Shown: positions 1-6,689 of the stretch, one piece after another | How the letters are laid out: each line of letters begins with the position of its first letter | Position numbering within the stretch: position 1 is the first letter of the stretch | Source of the DNA: a virus | DNA length: 29,389 bases | Reading direction: 5' to 3' (one strand) | IMG/VR virus record: IMGVR_UViG_3300048587_000636 | Span: 1 to 29,389 of that record | Notes under the pieces: model-generated | Databases searched by the model: none | Told to the model about the DNA's origin: nothing | Seen by the model: only the letters and a program-made list of their open reading frames with translations | Translations under genes and position numbers: made by a program

Positions 1-43
1 GCTTCTCCTCATCCGTCCAAAGCCGCTTCGTCCGACGCGCCAC
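1..43 (-). CDS. IS66-type accessory protein TnpA, N-terminal fragment
   Basis: Starting at GTG 43 on the minus strand, the 14 visible codons read VARRTKRLWTDEEK and then leave the window. A basic stretch followed by WTDEEK near the N-terminus is typical of the small HTH protein encoded first in IS66 elements. An overlapping frame starting ATGGTGATGG at about 54 gives no family-like sequence. Only a fragment is visible, so the start codon is a guess; a further upstream start is possible because the frame is open. Confidence 0.5.
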   Translation of the reverse strand, partial: MARRTKRLWTDEEK

Positions 44-52
44 GCCATCACC

Positions 53-82
53 ATAGTGTCCACTATCGATGGTGGACACTAT
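53..82. repeat. 11-bp perfect inverted repeat in the IS leader
   Basis: ATAGTGTCCAC (53-63) and GTGGACACTAT (72-82) are perfect inverted copies separated by 8 nt. The repeat lies inside the IS, about 45 bp from its tip and just upstream of tnpA. It could be a transposase or regulator binding site, or an RNA hairpin limiting read-through from outside. No function is shown by the sequence. Confidence 0.7.
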
Positions 83-91
83 CCGCCTCTC

Positions 92-1273
92 TCAACTCGC
101 GGCAGGGCAGTCAGGCCGGACGCTTACCGAAAACTGCACCTTTTGGATGACAAACTGCTCATCAAGGCCGCGCAGCGGGTCGGCAATACGCACCAGCTGC
201 CCAGATCGCAGCCCAGGGGTGTATGTGTCAAAGCTGCCCTCTGCGATGCTGGCGCTGTAGGCTTTAAGCTCGGCAAATGCGCGCTCGATGGCTTGGTCTT
301 CGGAGGCAATGGAATCGTCGGTGATGGCAAACTCATACTCGCCGTACTCGTCAATCGAGGCGGCAGAGGGGATGTTCACGATGATAGGGGTGAGCGGCTG
401 CCCGGTGATGGCGATGTTGGTGGTGCCGGAGGACGGGACCGGTGGGATATTGCCTGCGGTGAAGCGCAGGTACTTCTGGTTGAAGTCCCACATGCAGTCA
501 TAGCTGGCATCCTCGTTGAGGTACTCCACCCCCACGGTCTGAGCCACCCCGGCCACAGTCACGGTCGGCTTTGCGGCGAACTTGAACTGCGTGGAGAAGG
601 TGGTCGTTTCGCCGTTCCCGGCTAGGTTCACCGTGCGCTCGGGCGAAGGCACATCGCCACCCTGCACGATGATGCGGTTGCGGATCTGGCTGATGTCGCG
701 CGTGACCTTCAAGCTGTCCTGAATGAAAACACCGTCCACCACGTCAAATGGTGCAGCCTCGCCATTGGTCGAGAAAAAGTGCACGTCTTTGTGGTAGTCC
801 ACGTACCAGTTGTAATTCACCAGGTCTGCGAGCTTCCGCAAGCACTCAGACACCGTGATGCGGTTGAAGGCGATAGATGCCACGGTAATGTCCGCAACCA
901 CGCCGGAAACGGTAAAATCTGGCGCGTAGGTGGTCACAAGGTCAGCAATGATGTCTGCAATCGTTTCATCCTCATAGCGGGCCGTCACGAGCTTCCTGTT
1001 GAGCAGGAAGGAGTAGTCTGTGCCGGTTACGGAGAAGCGCAGCGTGTCCGCGCCCACTAGCTCATCGGCAATAGTGGTGATGATGCCGCCAAAGATGCGG
1101 GTGCCGTCGCGGTCCACAATCAACTCGTCATTGAGAGCAGGCACGAAGGTGTCCCCCGGCGCTTTCATCACCGTGAAGTCGAGGGTATCCACCTGACTGT
1201 TGATGGTGTCGGTGATGCTAAAGGTCTCGACCTTCGTCGTGCGGTCGGTGCCGCCGATGGTGAAGGTTATCAT
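92..1273 (-). CDS. Tail hub/baseplate-like protein, C-terminus cut by the IS
   Basis: The 393-residue frame starts with ATG 1273, overlapping the tape-measure stop by 4 nt. It lies directly downstream of the tape measure, where long-tailed phages encode the distal tail or hub proteins. The beta-rich N-terminus (MITFTIGGTDRTTKV), the mid-protein YNWYVDYHKDVHF and the IRNRIIVQGG stretch resemble late-control/hub-type tail proteins. The last 11 residues (VSVRPDCPAAS) are encoded by the IS, which begins at 127, so only about 382 residues are phage-derived. The true C-terminus and the following tail-tip genes are not visible. The protein would attach to the tail tip and help cell contact. Function is by position and general resemblance. 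Confidence 0.65.
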   Translation of the reverse strand: MITFTIGGTDRTTKVETFSITDTINSQVDTLDFTVMKAPGDTFVPALNDELIVDRDGTRIFGGIITTIADELVGADTLRFSVTGTDYSFLLNRKLVTARYEDETIADIIADLVTTYAPDFTVSGVVADITVASIAFNRITVSECLRKLADLVNYNWYVDYHKDVHFFSTNGEAAPFDVVDGVFIQDSLKVTRDISQIRNRIIVQGGDVPSPERTVNLAGNGETTTFSTQFKFAAKPTVTVAGVAQTVGVEYLNEDASYDCMWDFNQKYLRFTAGNIPPVPSSGTTNIAITGQPLTPIIVNIPSAASIDEYGEYEFAITDDSIASEDQAIERAFAELKAYSASIAEGSFDTYTPGLRSGQLVRIADPLRGLDEQFVIQKVQFSVSVRPDCPAAS

Positions 1274-3405
1274 AGACGGCTGTTGTTCTTGAGCTTGCGG
1301 ATAATCATGTCACCCACCTTCTCAGCCATGTCCCGCTCGCCCATGAAGCTGTTGTTGCTGATTGTGATGTAGATCGGCGCGACACCGGCTGGCTGCATCC
1401 GGCCAAGAGCCCCTGCGTTCATGATGCTGCCGGACTGGTTCGGCACGAAAAGCTCTGGACCCTGCTCACCTACGATGTACGGGGTGCTACCCATCACGGG
1501 ACCGCCCACGGCACGTCTGTTCAATAGCGCAGCCACAGAGCCGGTGCTCACCTTGCCACCACTGAGCGTACTCATACTTGAAACGGCGCGATCAAACGCC
1601 TTTTTCATACGCTCAGCCTCAGCCTCAGCCACTTCTCTGGTTTTGGTGATCGCACTCTGCATAGCGGTCTGGGCGGCATTAAACGCTGAGGCAATAGCAT
1701 TGCTCTTCCCCCGCTCAGCAGCAATTTCCAGCTCAATCTCTTGCAAGCGTGCGAGATGTGCTTCCAAGCGCGAGATGCGTTCGCGTTGCATGTCCTCAAT
1801 CTTGCGCTCAAACGCGGTCAGCGAAGCGCGTCGTTCTGCCTCCTCAATTTCGGCACTAAACTGCAACCGAAGATCACGCATGTTAGCCAGGGCAGTTGTC
1901 TCGGTCGCGATACTGGTACGCAATTCCTCGATCTGTCGCTCGTTGGCATCGCTATCTTCAGAACGCTCTAGTTCGCGGAGCTGGCGCTTCTTATCGCTGA
2001 TACCTTGCTCCTGCTCGATGATAGCTTCGGCCACCTGTCGCTTATAATCAGCTTCGTCTCTGCTGGCGTCAGTGAAGATACCCGCTGCTTCCTCTTTCAA
2101 TTTTTTCAGTTTATCAGCGGTGTCAGTAGCGTCATCACCAAGCCCTAGGAGTGAACTGGAAAAATTGTCTACCTGCATCGACTGCCCGGCAAGCGGATCA
2201 ATGAATTGATTTACTGTTGCTTGTAGGTCCAGCACTGTCGCTTTGGTCTGAACGGCTGCAGTACCAACGGTACCGGTGATAACACCGTGTAACCAACCAA
2301 TGGCCCTGCCGATGTTCTGGAGAGTGTTGACCAATCCCATAAAGCCATCAACTACCATCTTTACAGGGAGAAGAACAGCTTTGAAGAGCAGTGGCAGCTC
2401 CTTCCATCTAAAGGCGACTAGATAAACGGCAGCTGCGACGCCTCCCATAGCGGCTATAATGGCCGTGACAGGTGAAAAAAGTATATTGACAGCTACACCT
2501 AGCAATCCCATAGCAACTGTAAGGCCAGCGAGCGCTCCCGCCGCAATGACAATATTACGAGTTAGTACTGGGTTCTTCTCGATAAAGCTCGCGATTGCGT
2601 CAAGTAGCGGACCGAACGCCCTTTGCACCGACGCCAAAACAGGCAGCAGCGTTTTTCCTAGTCTTGCGGACGCATCCTCTGTTGATGCACCAAGCACTCG
2701 GTTTTGGTTAGCGGTACTACCAATAGTCCTAGTGAAATCCCCGGCGGTCACCTCAGTATCGCGCATGACAACTTCCAAACGCAAAAGTCTTTTTTCCTGC
2801 TCCGATAGGCTCGCAACACTCACATCTAATCCCTGTGACAGCAAGTAAGACTGAATAGAAGCATCCGTCACGTCCGCGCTGTATCGGCGGATAGCTTCTG
2901 TCTCACCGCGCAAAGCTTGGTTGATTGCGCTAAGTGCATCGGCCACTGATGTGTTGTGCACCGAAGCCATATCAGCCGCGCGTTTGGTGAGCTCAATCGT
3001 CTTATCGGCCACCTCATCCATACTGAGACCGGTGTCTCGTAACAATGAACCGGTTTGCGTAGACATCTGATTAAATGCAGCATTGGAAATACCCACTGTC
3101 TTTGCCGCGTTTTCACCAAAGCGAAGGATTTCATCGGCACCTTCGCCAAAAACGACCTGTACGGCATTTAAGCTCTCTTCCAGATCGCTCGCGCTTTTCA
3201 TCGCTCGGCCAACGCCGAGGCTGATAGCACCAAAGGCAACCGTTCCGGCGGTTGCCATTTTCTCAAAGGTTGGCTGTAGCTTTTCGAGTTTACCCTTAGC
3301 AATCGTCACATCGTCAGCCACTTTGCTGACGTTTGCTGAAAGCTGGCGAAAGACTTCTTTCGTTTTGTCGAGCGCGTTAATTGTGACGAGTACGTTCGGT
3401 TCCAT
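1270..3405 (-). CDS. Tail tape measure protein
   Basis: This 711-residue protein sets tail length and sits inside the tail tube. It follows the frameshifted chaperone pair, the standard position. Visible features are an alpha-helical N-terminus, a DLEESLNAVQVVFG segment typical of TP901-type tape measures, a hydrophobic stretch at about residues 285-345 with several possible membrane segments, and a long charged coiled coil at about 430-590. Near the C-terminus GGPVMGSTPYIVGEQGPE is the glycine-rich signature found in many tape measures. At about 1.5 angstrom per residue the length implies a tail of roughly 100 nm. The start overlaps the frameshift product by about 29 nt and the stop overlaps the next gene by 4 nt. 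Family assignment is confident. Confidence 0.93.
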   Translation of the reverse strand: MEPNVLVTINALDKTKEVFRQLSANVSKVADDVTIAKGKLEKLQPTFEKMATAGTVAFGAISLGVGRAMKSASDLEESLNAVQVVFGEGADEILRFGENAAKTVGISNAAFNQMSTQTGSLLRDTGLSMDEVADKTIELTKRAADMASVHNTSVADALSAINQALRGETEAIRRYSADVTDASIQSYLLSQGLDVSVASLSEQEKRLLRLEVVMRDTEVTAGDFTRTIGSTANQNRVLGASTEDASARLGKTLLPVLASVQRAFGPLLDAIASFIEKNPVLTRNIVIAAGALAGLTVAMGLLGVAVNILFSPVTAIIAAMGGVAAAVYLVAFRWKELPLLFKAVLLPVKMVVDGFMGLVNTLQNIGRAIGWLHGVITGTVGTAAVQTKATVLDLQATVNQFIDPLAGQSMQVDNFSSSLLGLGDDATDTADKLKKLKEEAAGIFTDASRDEADYKRQVAEAIIEQEQGISDKKRQLRELERSEDSDANERQIEELRTSIATETTALANMRDLRLQFSAEIEEAERRASLTAFERKIEDMQRERISRLEAHLARLQEIELEIAAERGKSNAIASAFNAAQTAMQSAITKTREVAEAEAERMKKAFDRAVSSMSTLSGGKVSTGSVAALLNRRAVGGPVMGSTPYIVGEQGPELFVPNQSGSIMNAGALGRMQPAGVAPIYITISNNSFMGERDMAEKVGDMIIRKLKNNSRL

Positions 3406-3530
3406 CCTTTATGTATTTTAGCACTGCCCTGATAAAGAAGTCGGGCTGGGCGTAGAACTGCCAGTAATCCCAGCCGAAACGCTCGCAGACGACTACGATG
3501 CTGGTGAGGTCGAAGGCATCATTTTTTTTT
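3377..3530 (-). other. Programmed -1 frameshift: slippery A9 and GT-like extension
   Basis: On the minus strand AGCAGC is followed by nine A (3530-3522). Slipping one base back there continues the reading frame as NDAFDLTSIVVVCERFGWDY and onward to TAA at 3379-3377. This adds about 48 residues to the chaperone, giving a product of about 150 residues. The extension is rich in aromatic residues (FGWDYWQFYAQPDFF), as the T domain of lambda gpGT-like proteins often is. It overlaps the tape-measure start. This arrangement is conserved in long-tailed phages; the frameshift itself is inferred. Confidence 0.85.
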
Positions 3531-3828
3531 GCTGCTCTTCGATCTGCTTGTGCACGTATTCATAGTCCGGCTCGTACATCTTCTGCAGGCGCTCGAAGCA
3601 GTTGGCCGTGTCGCCGTCAATCGACACCACGGAGACCTTAAGCAGCTGGTGCTTTGCAGCGAGGGTCATCTTGCCCATGTCCGTCACCTCGATGCTCTTG
3701 CCGTCCTTCGTCTTCACGAAGCTCTGCGAAGCGGTTTCCACCTGCTCACGCTCAGCACCGGTAATCATCGTCTTAATGACGACCTTGTGTCCCGCCACAG
3801 GTGTCTCAATTTCTTTGGTGTATTCCAT
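3493..3828 (-). CDS. Tail assembly chaperone (lambda G-like), zero-frame product
   Basis: This 111-residue protein lies between tail tube and tape measure, the position of lambda gpG. It begins MEYTKEIETPVAGHKVVIKT and ends in MMPSTSPAS after a run of nine A. Such chaperones keep the tape measure soluble and recruit tail tube subunits. The gene starts 1 codon after the tail tube stop (stop at 3832). The A9 run six codons from the end of the conserved part is the slippery site for a longer -1 product, described separately. The assignment rests on position, size and the frameshift arrangement. Confidence 0.85.
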   Translation of the reverse strand: MEYTKEIETPVAGHKVVIKTMITGAEREQVETASQSFVKTKDGKSIEVTDMGKMTLAAKHQLLKVSVVSIDGDTANCFERLQKMYEPDYEYVHKQIEEQQKKMMPSTSPAS

Positions 3829-3831
3829 AGG

Positions 3832-4821
3832 TTACGATGCGTCGTAGTTAGCCTTTTCGTTGACAAGTGACACGGTGATGGCCTTGGCCTCGGTCGTGTC
3901 GTAGTGGGCGGTGAAAGATACCTCTTCGGTCACCACGTCCTCCGCGCTGCGGTTTTCGGTGGTGCTAAGCGTTACCTTCGGCAGGATAATGGTCAGCTCA
4001 GGGTTAGACCCAACGCCGATGTCCTGGGCAGTGTTCACCACACTGATTTGCAGGGCCTTTGACGCCTTGCTGATGCCAAGCGCTTTGTATGTGTCGTCCA
4101 GCTTTTCATGGGTGAAAGAGCCGGTAATGGCGAGGAGCTTCGCCACAAAGTCGAGCGGCGTGTCCGATGAAATGACCACCTTCTCGCGGCTGCCTCGGTC
4201 GATCTCGATACCTGCCTCGGTGGCAGTGATGGCCGATGCGGCCCCAAGCCCTGCCACGTTGTCAGCGAGTTTGATGGTGACCATGTGGTGCGGTGCGAGG
4301 TGGTCGGTAGCGCCATAGGCAGGCGTGAAGTCGGCGGCGGTGGTTTCGGTGATGCCCTTCAAGGTAAGCGAACCGTTGATGACGTCATCAATCGGGAACG
4401 TGAGGCCAAGCTTAGACACGACGGAGCCAGGCACCTGCTTGTGGTCAAAGTCACCACGAGCCATTGAAAGCGAGAGGGTTGGCTGGAGCACAGCGCGGTC
4501 CAGCGTGATGGTGTGGCGGTAGACTGCGGTCTCCCCTGCCTCCACCGCACTGCTGACGCCACCAAGGAGCGACTTGAGGAAGTAGCCGATGGTGCGGAAG
4601 CGCAAGTTTACCGGCACTTCGCCCTCGACCTTCTTCATGGTCACCACAGAACCCTGCGAGGCCACACCAGTAGCTCGGGTTTCTTTGACATCCACGGCCT
4701 CCACGACCGTCTGCACCGTGCCCGGTTCACGGGTTGGCACCCAATCCTGCGCAGCAGCAAACGTGCCGCGTGTCGTCTCTACTGCAACGCCCAAAGCGTA
4801 ATCATCACCACGTACTAACAT
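3832..4821 (-). CDS. Major tail tube protein
   Basis: The 329-residue protein lies directly upstream of the chaperone pair, the place of the tail tube subunit. It is beta-rich with a conserved-looking opening (DDYALGVAVETTRGTFA), and ends with a second beta-rich part (about 235-329). Tail tube proteins polymerise as rings around the tape measure. The length is larger than the usual 150-250 residues, which suggests an added C-terminal surface domain. The start overlaps the stop region of the 56-aa gene at 4824 and has no clear Shine-Dalgarno, so it may be translationally coupled. Confidence 0.85.
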   Translation of the reverse strand: MLVRGDDYALGVAVETTRGTFAAAQDWVPTREPGTVQTVVEAVDVKETRATGVASQGSVVTMKKVEGEVPVNLRFRTIGYFLKSLLGGVSSAVEAGETAVYRHTITLDRAVLQPTLSLSMARGDFDHKQVPGSVVSKLGLTFPIDDVINGSLTLKGITETTAADFTPAYGATDHLAPHHMVTIKLADNVAGLGAASAITATEAGIEIDRGSREKVVISSDTPLDFVAKLLAITGSFTHEKLDDTYKALGISKASKALQISVVNTAQDIGVGSNPELTIILPKVTLSTTENRSAEDVVTEEVSFTAHYDTTEAKAITVSLVNEKANYDAS

Positions 4822-4823
4822 AT

Positions 4824-4994
4824 CTATTTATTGCTACTCTTAAATGCCTCCTTTGCTTTGATAAGTGCCTCATTCATCGACGTGGCACGCACGGTAACCC
4901 CAAGTGATGGAATGTTGAAATCTTGCTCACACTCCACATCAAGAACCATATCCTTTGTGACCGCATCGACCTTTGAATTAATGTCTCTCTTCAT
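4824..4994 (-). CDS. Small conserved-looking protein, 56 aa, unknown
   Basis: An ATG at 4994 opens a 56-residue frame starting MKRDINSKVDAVTKDMVLDV and ending FKSSNK before TAG 4826-4824. It fills the gap between the tail terminator-like gene and the tail tube. It contains a DVECEQDFNIPSLGVTV stretch with alternating hydrophobic residues, followed by a short helix. It is preceded by TATACT exactly 6 nt before the ATG, as at five other gene starts here. No family is recognised. The clean fit between neighbours and the promoter element support a real gene. Confidence 0.65.
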   Translation of the reverse strand: MKRDINSKVDAVTKDMVLDVECEQDFNIPSLGVTVRATSMNEALIKAKEAFKSSNK

Positions 4995-5009
4995 GGCTCA
5001 AGTATATCA
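4995..5009 (-). promoter_or_regulatory. Leaderless-type extended -10 promoter for the 56-aa gene
   Basis: Read on the minus strand: TGA-TATACT-TGAGCC-ATG. The -10 hexamer (5006-5001) with upstream TG lies 6 nt before the start codon, which puts the expected transcription start at or beside the A of ATG. No Shine-Dalgarno can fit. Confidence 0.55.
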
Positions 5010-5435
5010 CGAGCGCGTTTGGTGAACTTTCACCTCGATCTGCATCATCGCCATGCGAAGCGGCACATCACCGCCATCACCGTAGCCCCAAGAGACGTTA
5101 CTGGCGCGCAGCCAGCCGTTTGGCAGCCCTAGCACCCCAGGCTTCTCGAAGACGTCACGGTACAGCTCACCAAGGGCATCGGAGATGGCCTTTTCTGCGA
5201 GGATGCGGGTCTCTTCTGTGTTGCCGTGCTCGTACACCACGTACAGGTTGAACATGAACACCTTCTGATCGGTGGTATTTGACGCCCAGAGATTATCCAC
5301 GCTGGAGTACTCCAAAACATAGGCGGGATAAGCCTCGTACTGCGCCACTGGCGTACGGTAGAAAGCACCGTGCACGGTAGAATTGGCGGTGATGTGGTCA
5401 ATGATGAGGTCGCGTATTTCTTCTGGTAGGTACAT
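5007..5435 (-). CDS. Tail terminator/completion-like protein
   Basis: A 142-residue protein between the HK97 gp10-like protein and the tail tube, where siphophages encode the tail terminator that caps the tube and joins it to the neck. It begins MYLPEEIRDLIIDHI, followed by AYPAYVLEYSSVDN and FMFNLYVVYEH, a layout common in this group (N-terminal helix, then a beta sheet with a conserved aromatic patch). Upstream there is AAGGA about 12 nt before the ATG. The assignment relies on synteny and size and is moderate. Confidence 0.65.
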   Translation of the reverse strand: MYLPEEIRDLIIDHITANSTVHGAFYRTPVAQYEAYPAYVLEYSSVDNLWASNTTDQKVFMFNLYVVYEHGNTEETRILAEKAISDALGELYRDVFEKPGVLGLPNGWLRASNVSWGYGDGGDVPLRMAMMQIEVKVHQTRS

Positions 5436-5444
5436 AAATGATAG

Positions 5445-5816
5445 CTATATATCCTTAATAATGTTCCCGATGATCTTTCTGCGCTCCTGCTCTATGAAGG
5501 TGGCACTGTTGCCCATAGCCATGGTGAGGAATGGCGTTTCCCTCCGCTTTCGCCGGTTCTGGTGGTACGGGTGCCCGTGCACAAAGCCGGAATAGTTGGC
5601 AAAAGACTTCACCACACCCGCCACACCAGCTGAATTGATGAAGCGGATTTGGCGGCGCAGGTTACCGGTCACCACAGGGGCTTCCACCTTCGCCTCTCGC
5701 TCCACCTTGAAGCCTACCCGGTCCGTGAAGTCCCTGAGTGCCTTGGCCGACGCATTTGGAAACCGCTGCACTAAGCGCACCAGCTGAGCATCATCGACAG
5801 AGACAGAAATCCTCAT
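5445..5816 (-). CDS. HK97 gp10-like neck/tail completion protein
   Basis: A 123-residue protein with the pattern of the HK97 gp10-like family: an N-terminal strand and helix (MRISVSVDDAQLVRLVQRFP), a basic helix with REAKVEAPVVTGNLRRQI, then YSGFVHGHP and a final helix. APVVTGNLRR is the family's most recognisable stretch (usually AP.DTG.LR.S). These proteins take part in joining head and tail. Its start overlaps the adaptor stop by 4 nt, which suggests translational coupling. Confidence 0.88.
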   Translation of the reverse strand: MRISVSVDDAQLVRLVQRFPNASAKALRDFTDRVGFKVEREAKVEAPVVTGNLRRQIRFINSAGVAGVVKSFANYSGFVHGHPYHQNRRKRRETPFLTMAMGNSATFIEQERRKIIGNIIKDI

Positions 5817-6115
5817 ACGCCGCGCAAAGTAGCCTCATGGTGCCGCCGCCCGATGCGGAACTTGTACGAAACGGTGGACACCACCTCGTACTTCATGCCG
5901 CCTTGGTCCTCCAGCTTGTCCCCCACCTGCAGCCCAGTCGCAGAAAAGAGCCGGAAGCCCTGCGCCAGGCGCTCGGCAATGCCAGCTTGCAGCTCACCAC
6001 CGCCAATAGGCTGGATGTGGCACCGCAAAGTGCCCACCTCGGTGAAGCTGGTCTTGTACCCCGCCACAGCACGGCGGGAGATGGTCACGGTGTCGGTGAA
6101 GTGTTGGTCGAGCAT
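5813..6115 (-). CDS. Head-tail adaptor (SPP1 gp16-like)
   Basis: A 100-residue protein in the usual place for the small head closure adaptor, after the connector gene. It has the beta-rich form of this group (HFTDTVTISRRAVAGYKTS; later LRCHIQPIGGGE and YEVVSTVSYKFRIGRRHHE). The start follows the connector stop (6119) by 3 nt. Such proteins form a ring below the connector and close the packaged head. Assignment is from size, order and general sequence style. Confidence 0.8.
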   Translation of the reverse strand: MLDQHFTDTVTISRRAVAGYKTSFTEVGTLRCHIQPIGGGELQAGIAERLAQGFRLFSATGLQVGDKLEDQGGMKYEVVSTVSYKFRIGRRHHEATLRGV

Positions 6116-6118
6116 AGG

Positions 6119-6673
6119 CTAGAAGGAGATGCGACGGTAACCGTTCAGGATTTTCATCGCCATGTCGAAGTCTGACCGCTCCTTCTCGTCCTTGTAGGTC
6201 ACGGTGTACGAACCCACAGTCTCAGACTTCACCCCGTCGGTCTGGCGGTTCACCTGGTTCACGATGCCAGCCACGAGGACCGTCACCGCAAACTTAAGCT
6301 GCGCCGGGAGGCTCGCGAAGTAGCCGAAACGTCCCGTCACGGCCACGTTCTGCTGCCCTGCAGTGAAGCGGCTGCCGCTCAAATCTAAGCGGTACCGGCG
6401 CACGGTGTTGGCAGGATAGGCAAAAGGGGTCACCACCACGTCATCCACCGTCACCTCAGTGATGCTCACCACGTCGTCAATGCGAACGGACTGCGTGCCA
6501 TCGCCATCGTAGAGGCGGGTGGTGTCGTCGTCGGCTGCCACCAAAGTGCGCCCGGTGTACTCGTCGGCATAGCGGGACATGGCCTCGATGTACGCAGTGA
6601 GCTGCGTGTCGAAGGCCACATCTATGTTGGTGAGAATGTAGTTCTGCACCGCCGTTTTGTCTGTGTAATTCAT
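6119..6673 (-). CDS. Head-tail connector protein (HK97 gp6-like)
   Basis: A 184-residue protein at the position of the connector ring that docks below the portal. The N-terminal helices (TAVQNYILTNIDVAFDTQL, then YIEAMSRYADEYTGRTL) match the helical start of gp6-like proteins, and the following part is beta-rich (SVRIDDVVSITEVTVDDV). A C-terminal helix ends at RRISF. The start is preceded by TATACT and N6, with no usable Shine-Dalgarno. The adaptor follows 3 nt downstream. Confidence 0.82.
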   Translation of the reverse strand: MNYTDKTAVQNYILTNIDVAFDTQLTAYIEAMSRYADEYTGRTLVAADDDTTRLYDGDGTQSVRIDDVVSITEVTVDDVVVTPFAYPANTVRRYRLDLSGSRFTAGQQNVAVTGRFGYFASLPAQLKFAVTVLVAGIVNQVNRQTDGVKSETVGSYTVTYKDEKERSDFDMAMKILNGYRRISF

Positions 6674-6688
6674 GCCCTAAGTATACCA
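6674..6688 (-). promoter_or_regulatory. Leaderless-type extended -10 promoter for the connector gene
   Basis: Minus strand: TGG-TATACT-TAGGGC-ATG. The hexamer occupies 6685-6680 and the ATG is exactly 6 nt downstream, so transcription should start at the start codon. TAGGG could act as a very short Shine-Dalgarno only if transcription began further upstream. Confidence 0.55.
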
Positions 6689-6689
6689 C

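Larger units (their letters stand above)
1..127 (-). mobile_element. IS66-family insertion sequence, one end (partial, runs off the left edge)
   Basis: Read on the minus strand, the element starts at 127 with GTAAGCG, the conserved terminal heptamer of IS66-family elements. It is followed by a leader of about 85 nt and the start of a transposase accessory gene. The tail gene reading frame crosses into the element and stops 11 codons later, which fits an insertion into that gene. The other end and the expected 8-bp target duplication are outside the window. Family assignment rests on the terminal heptamer plus the first 14 residues of the encoded protein. Confidence 0.72.

Noticed and set aside
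53-82. Inverted repeat as the other phage attachment site
   Set aside because: It lies inside the IS, shares nothing with the tRNA-Pro core and is followed by transposase codons.
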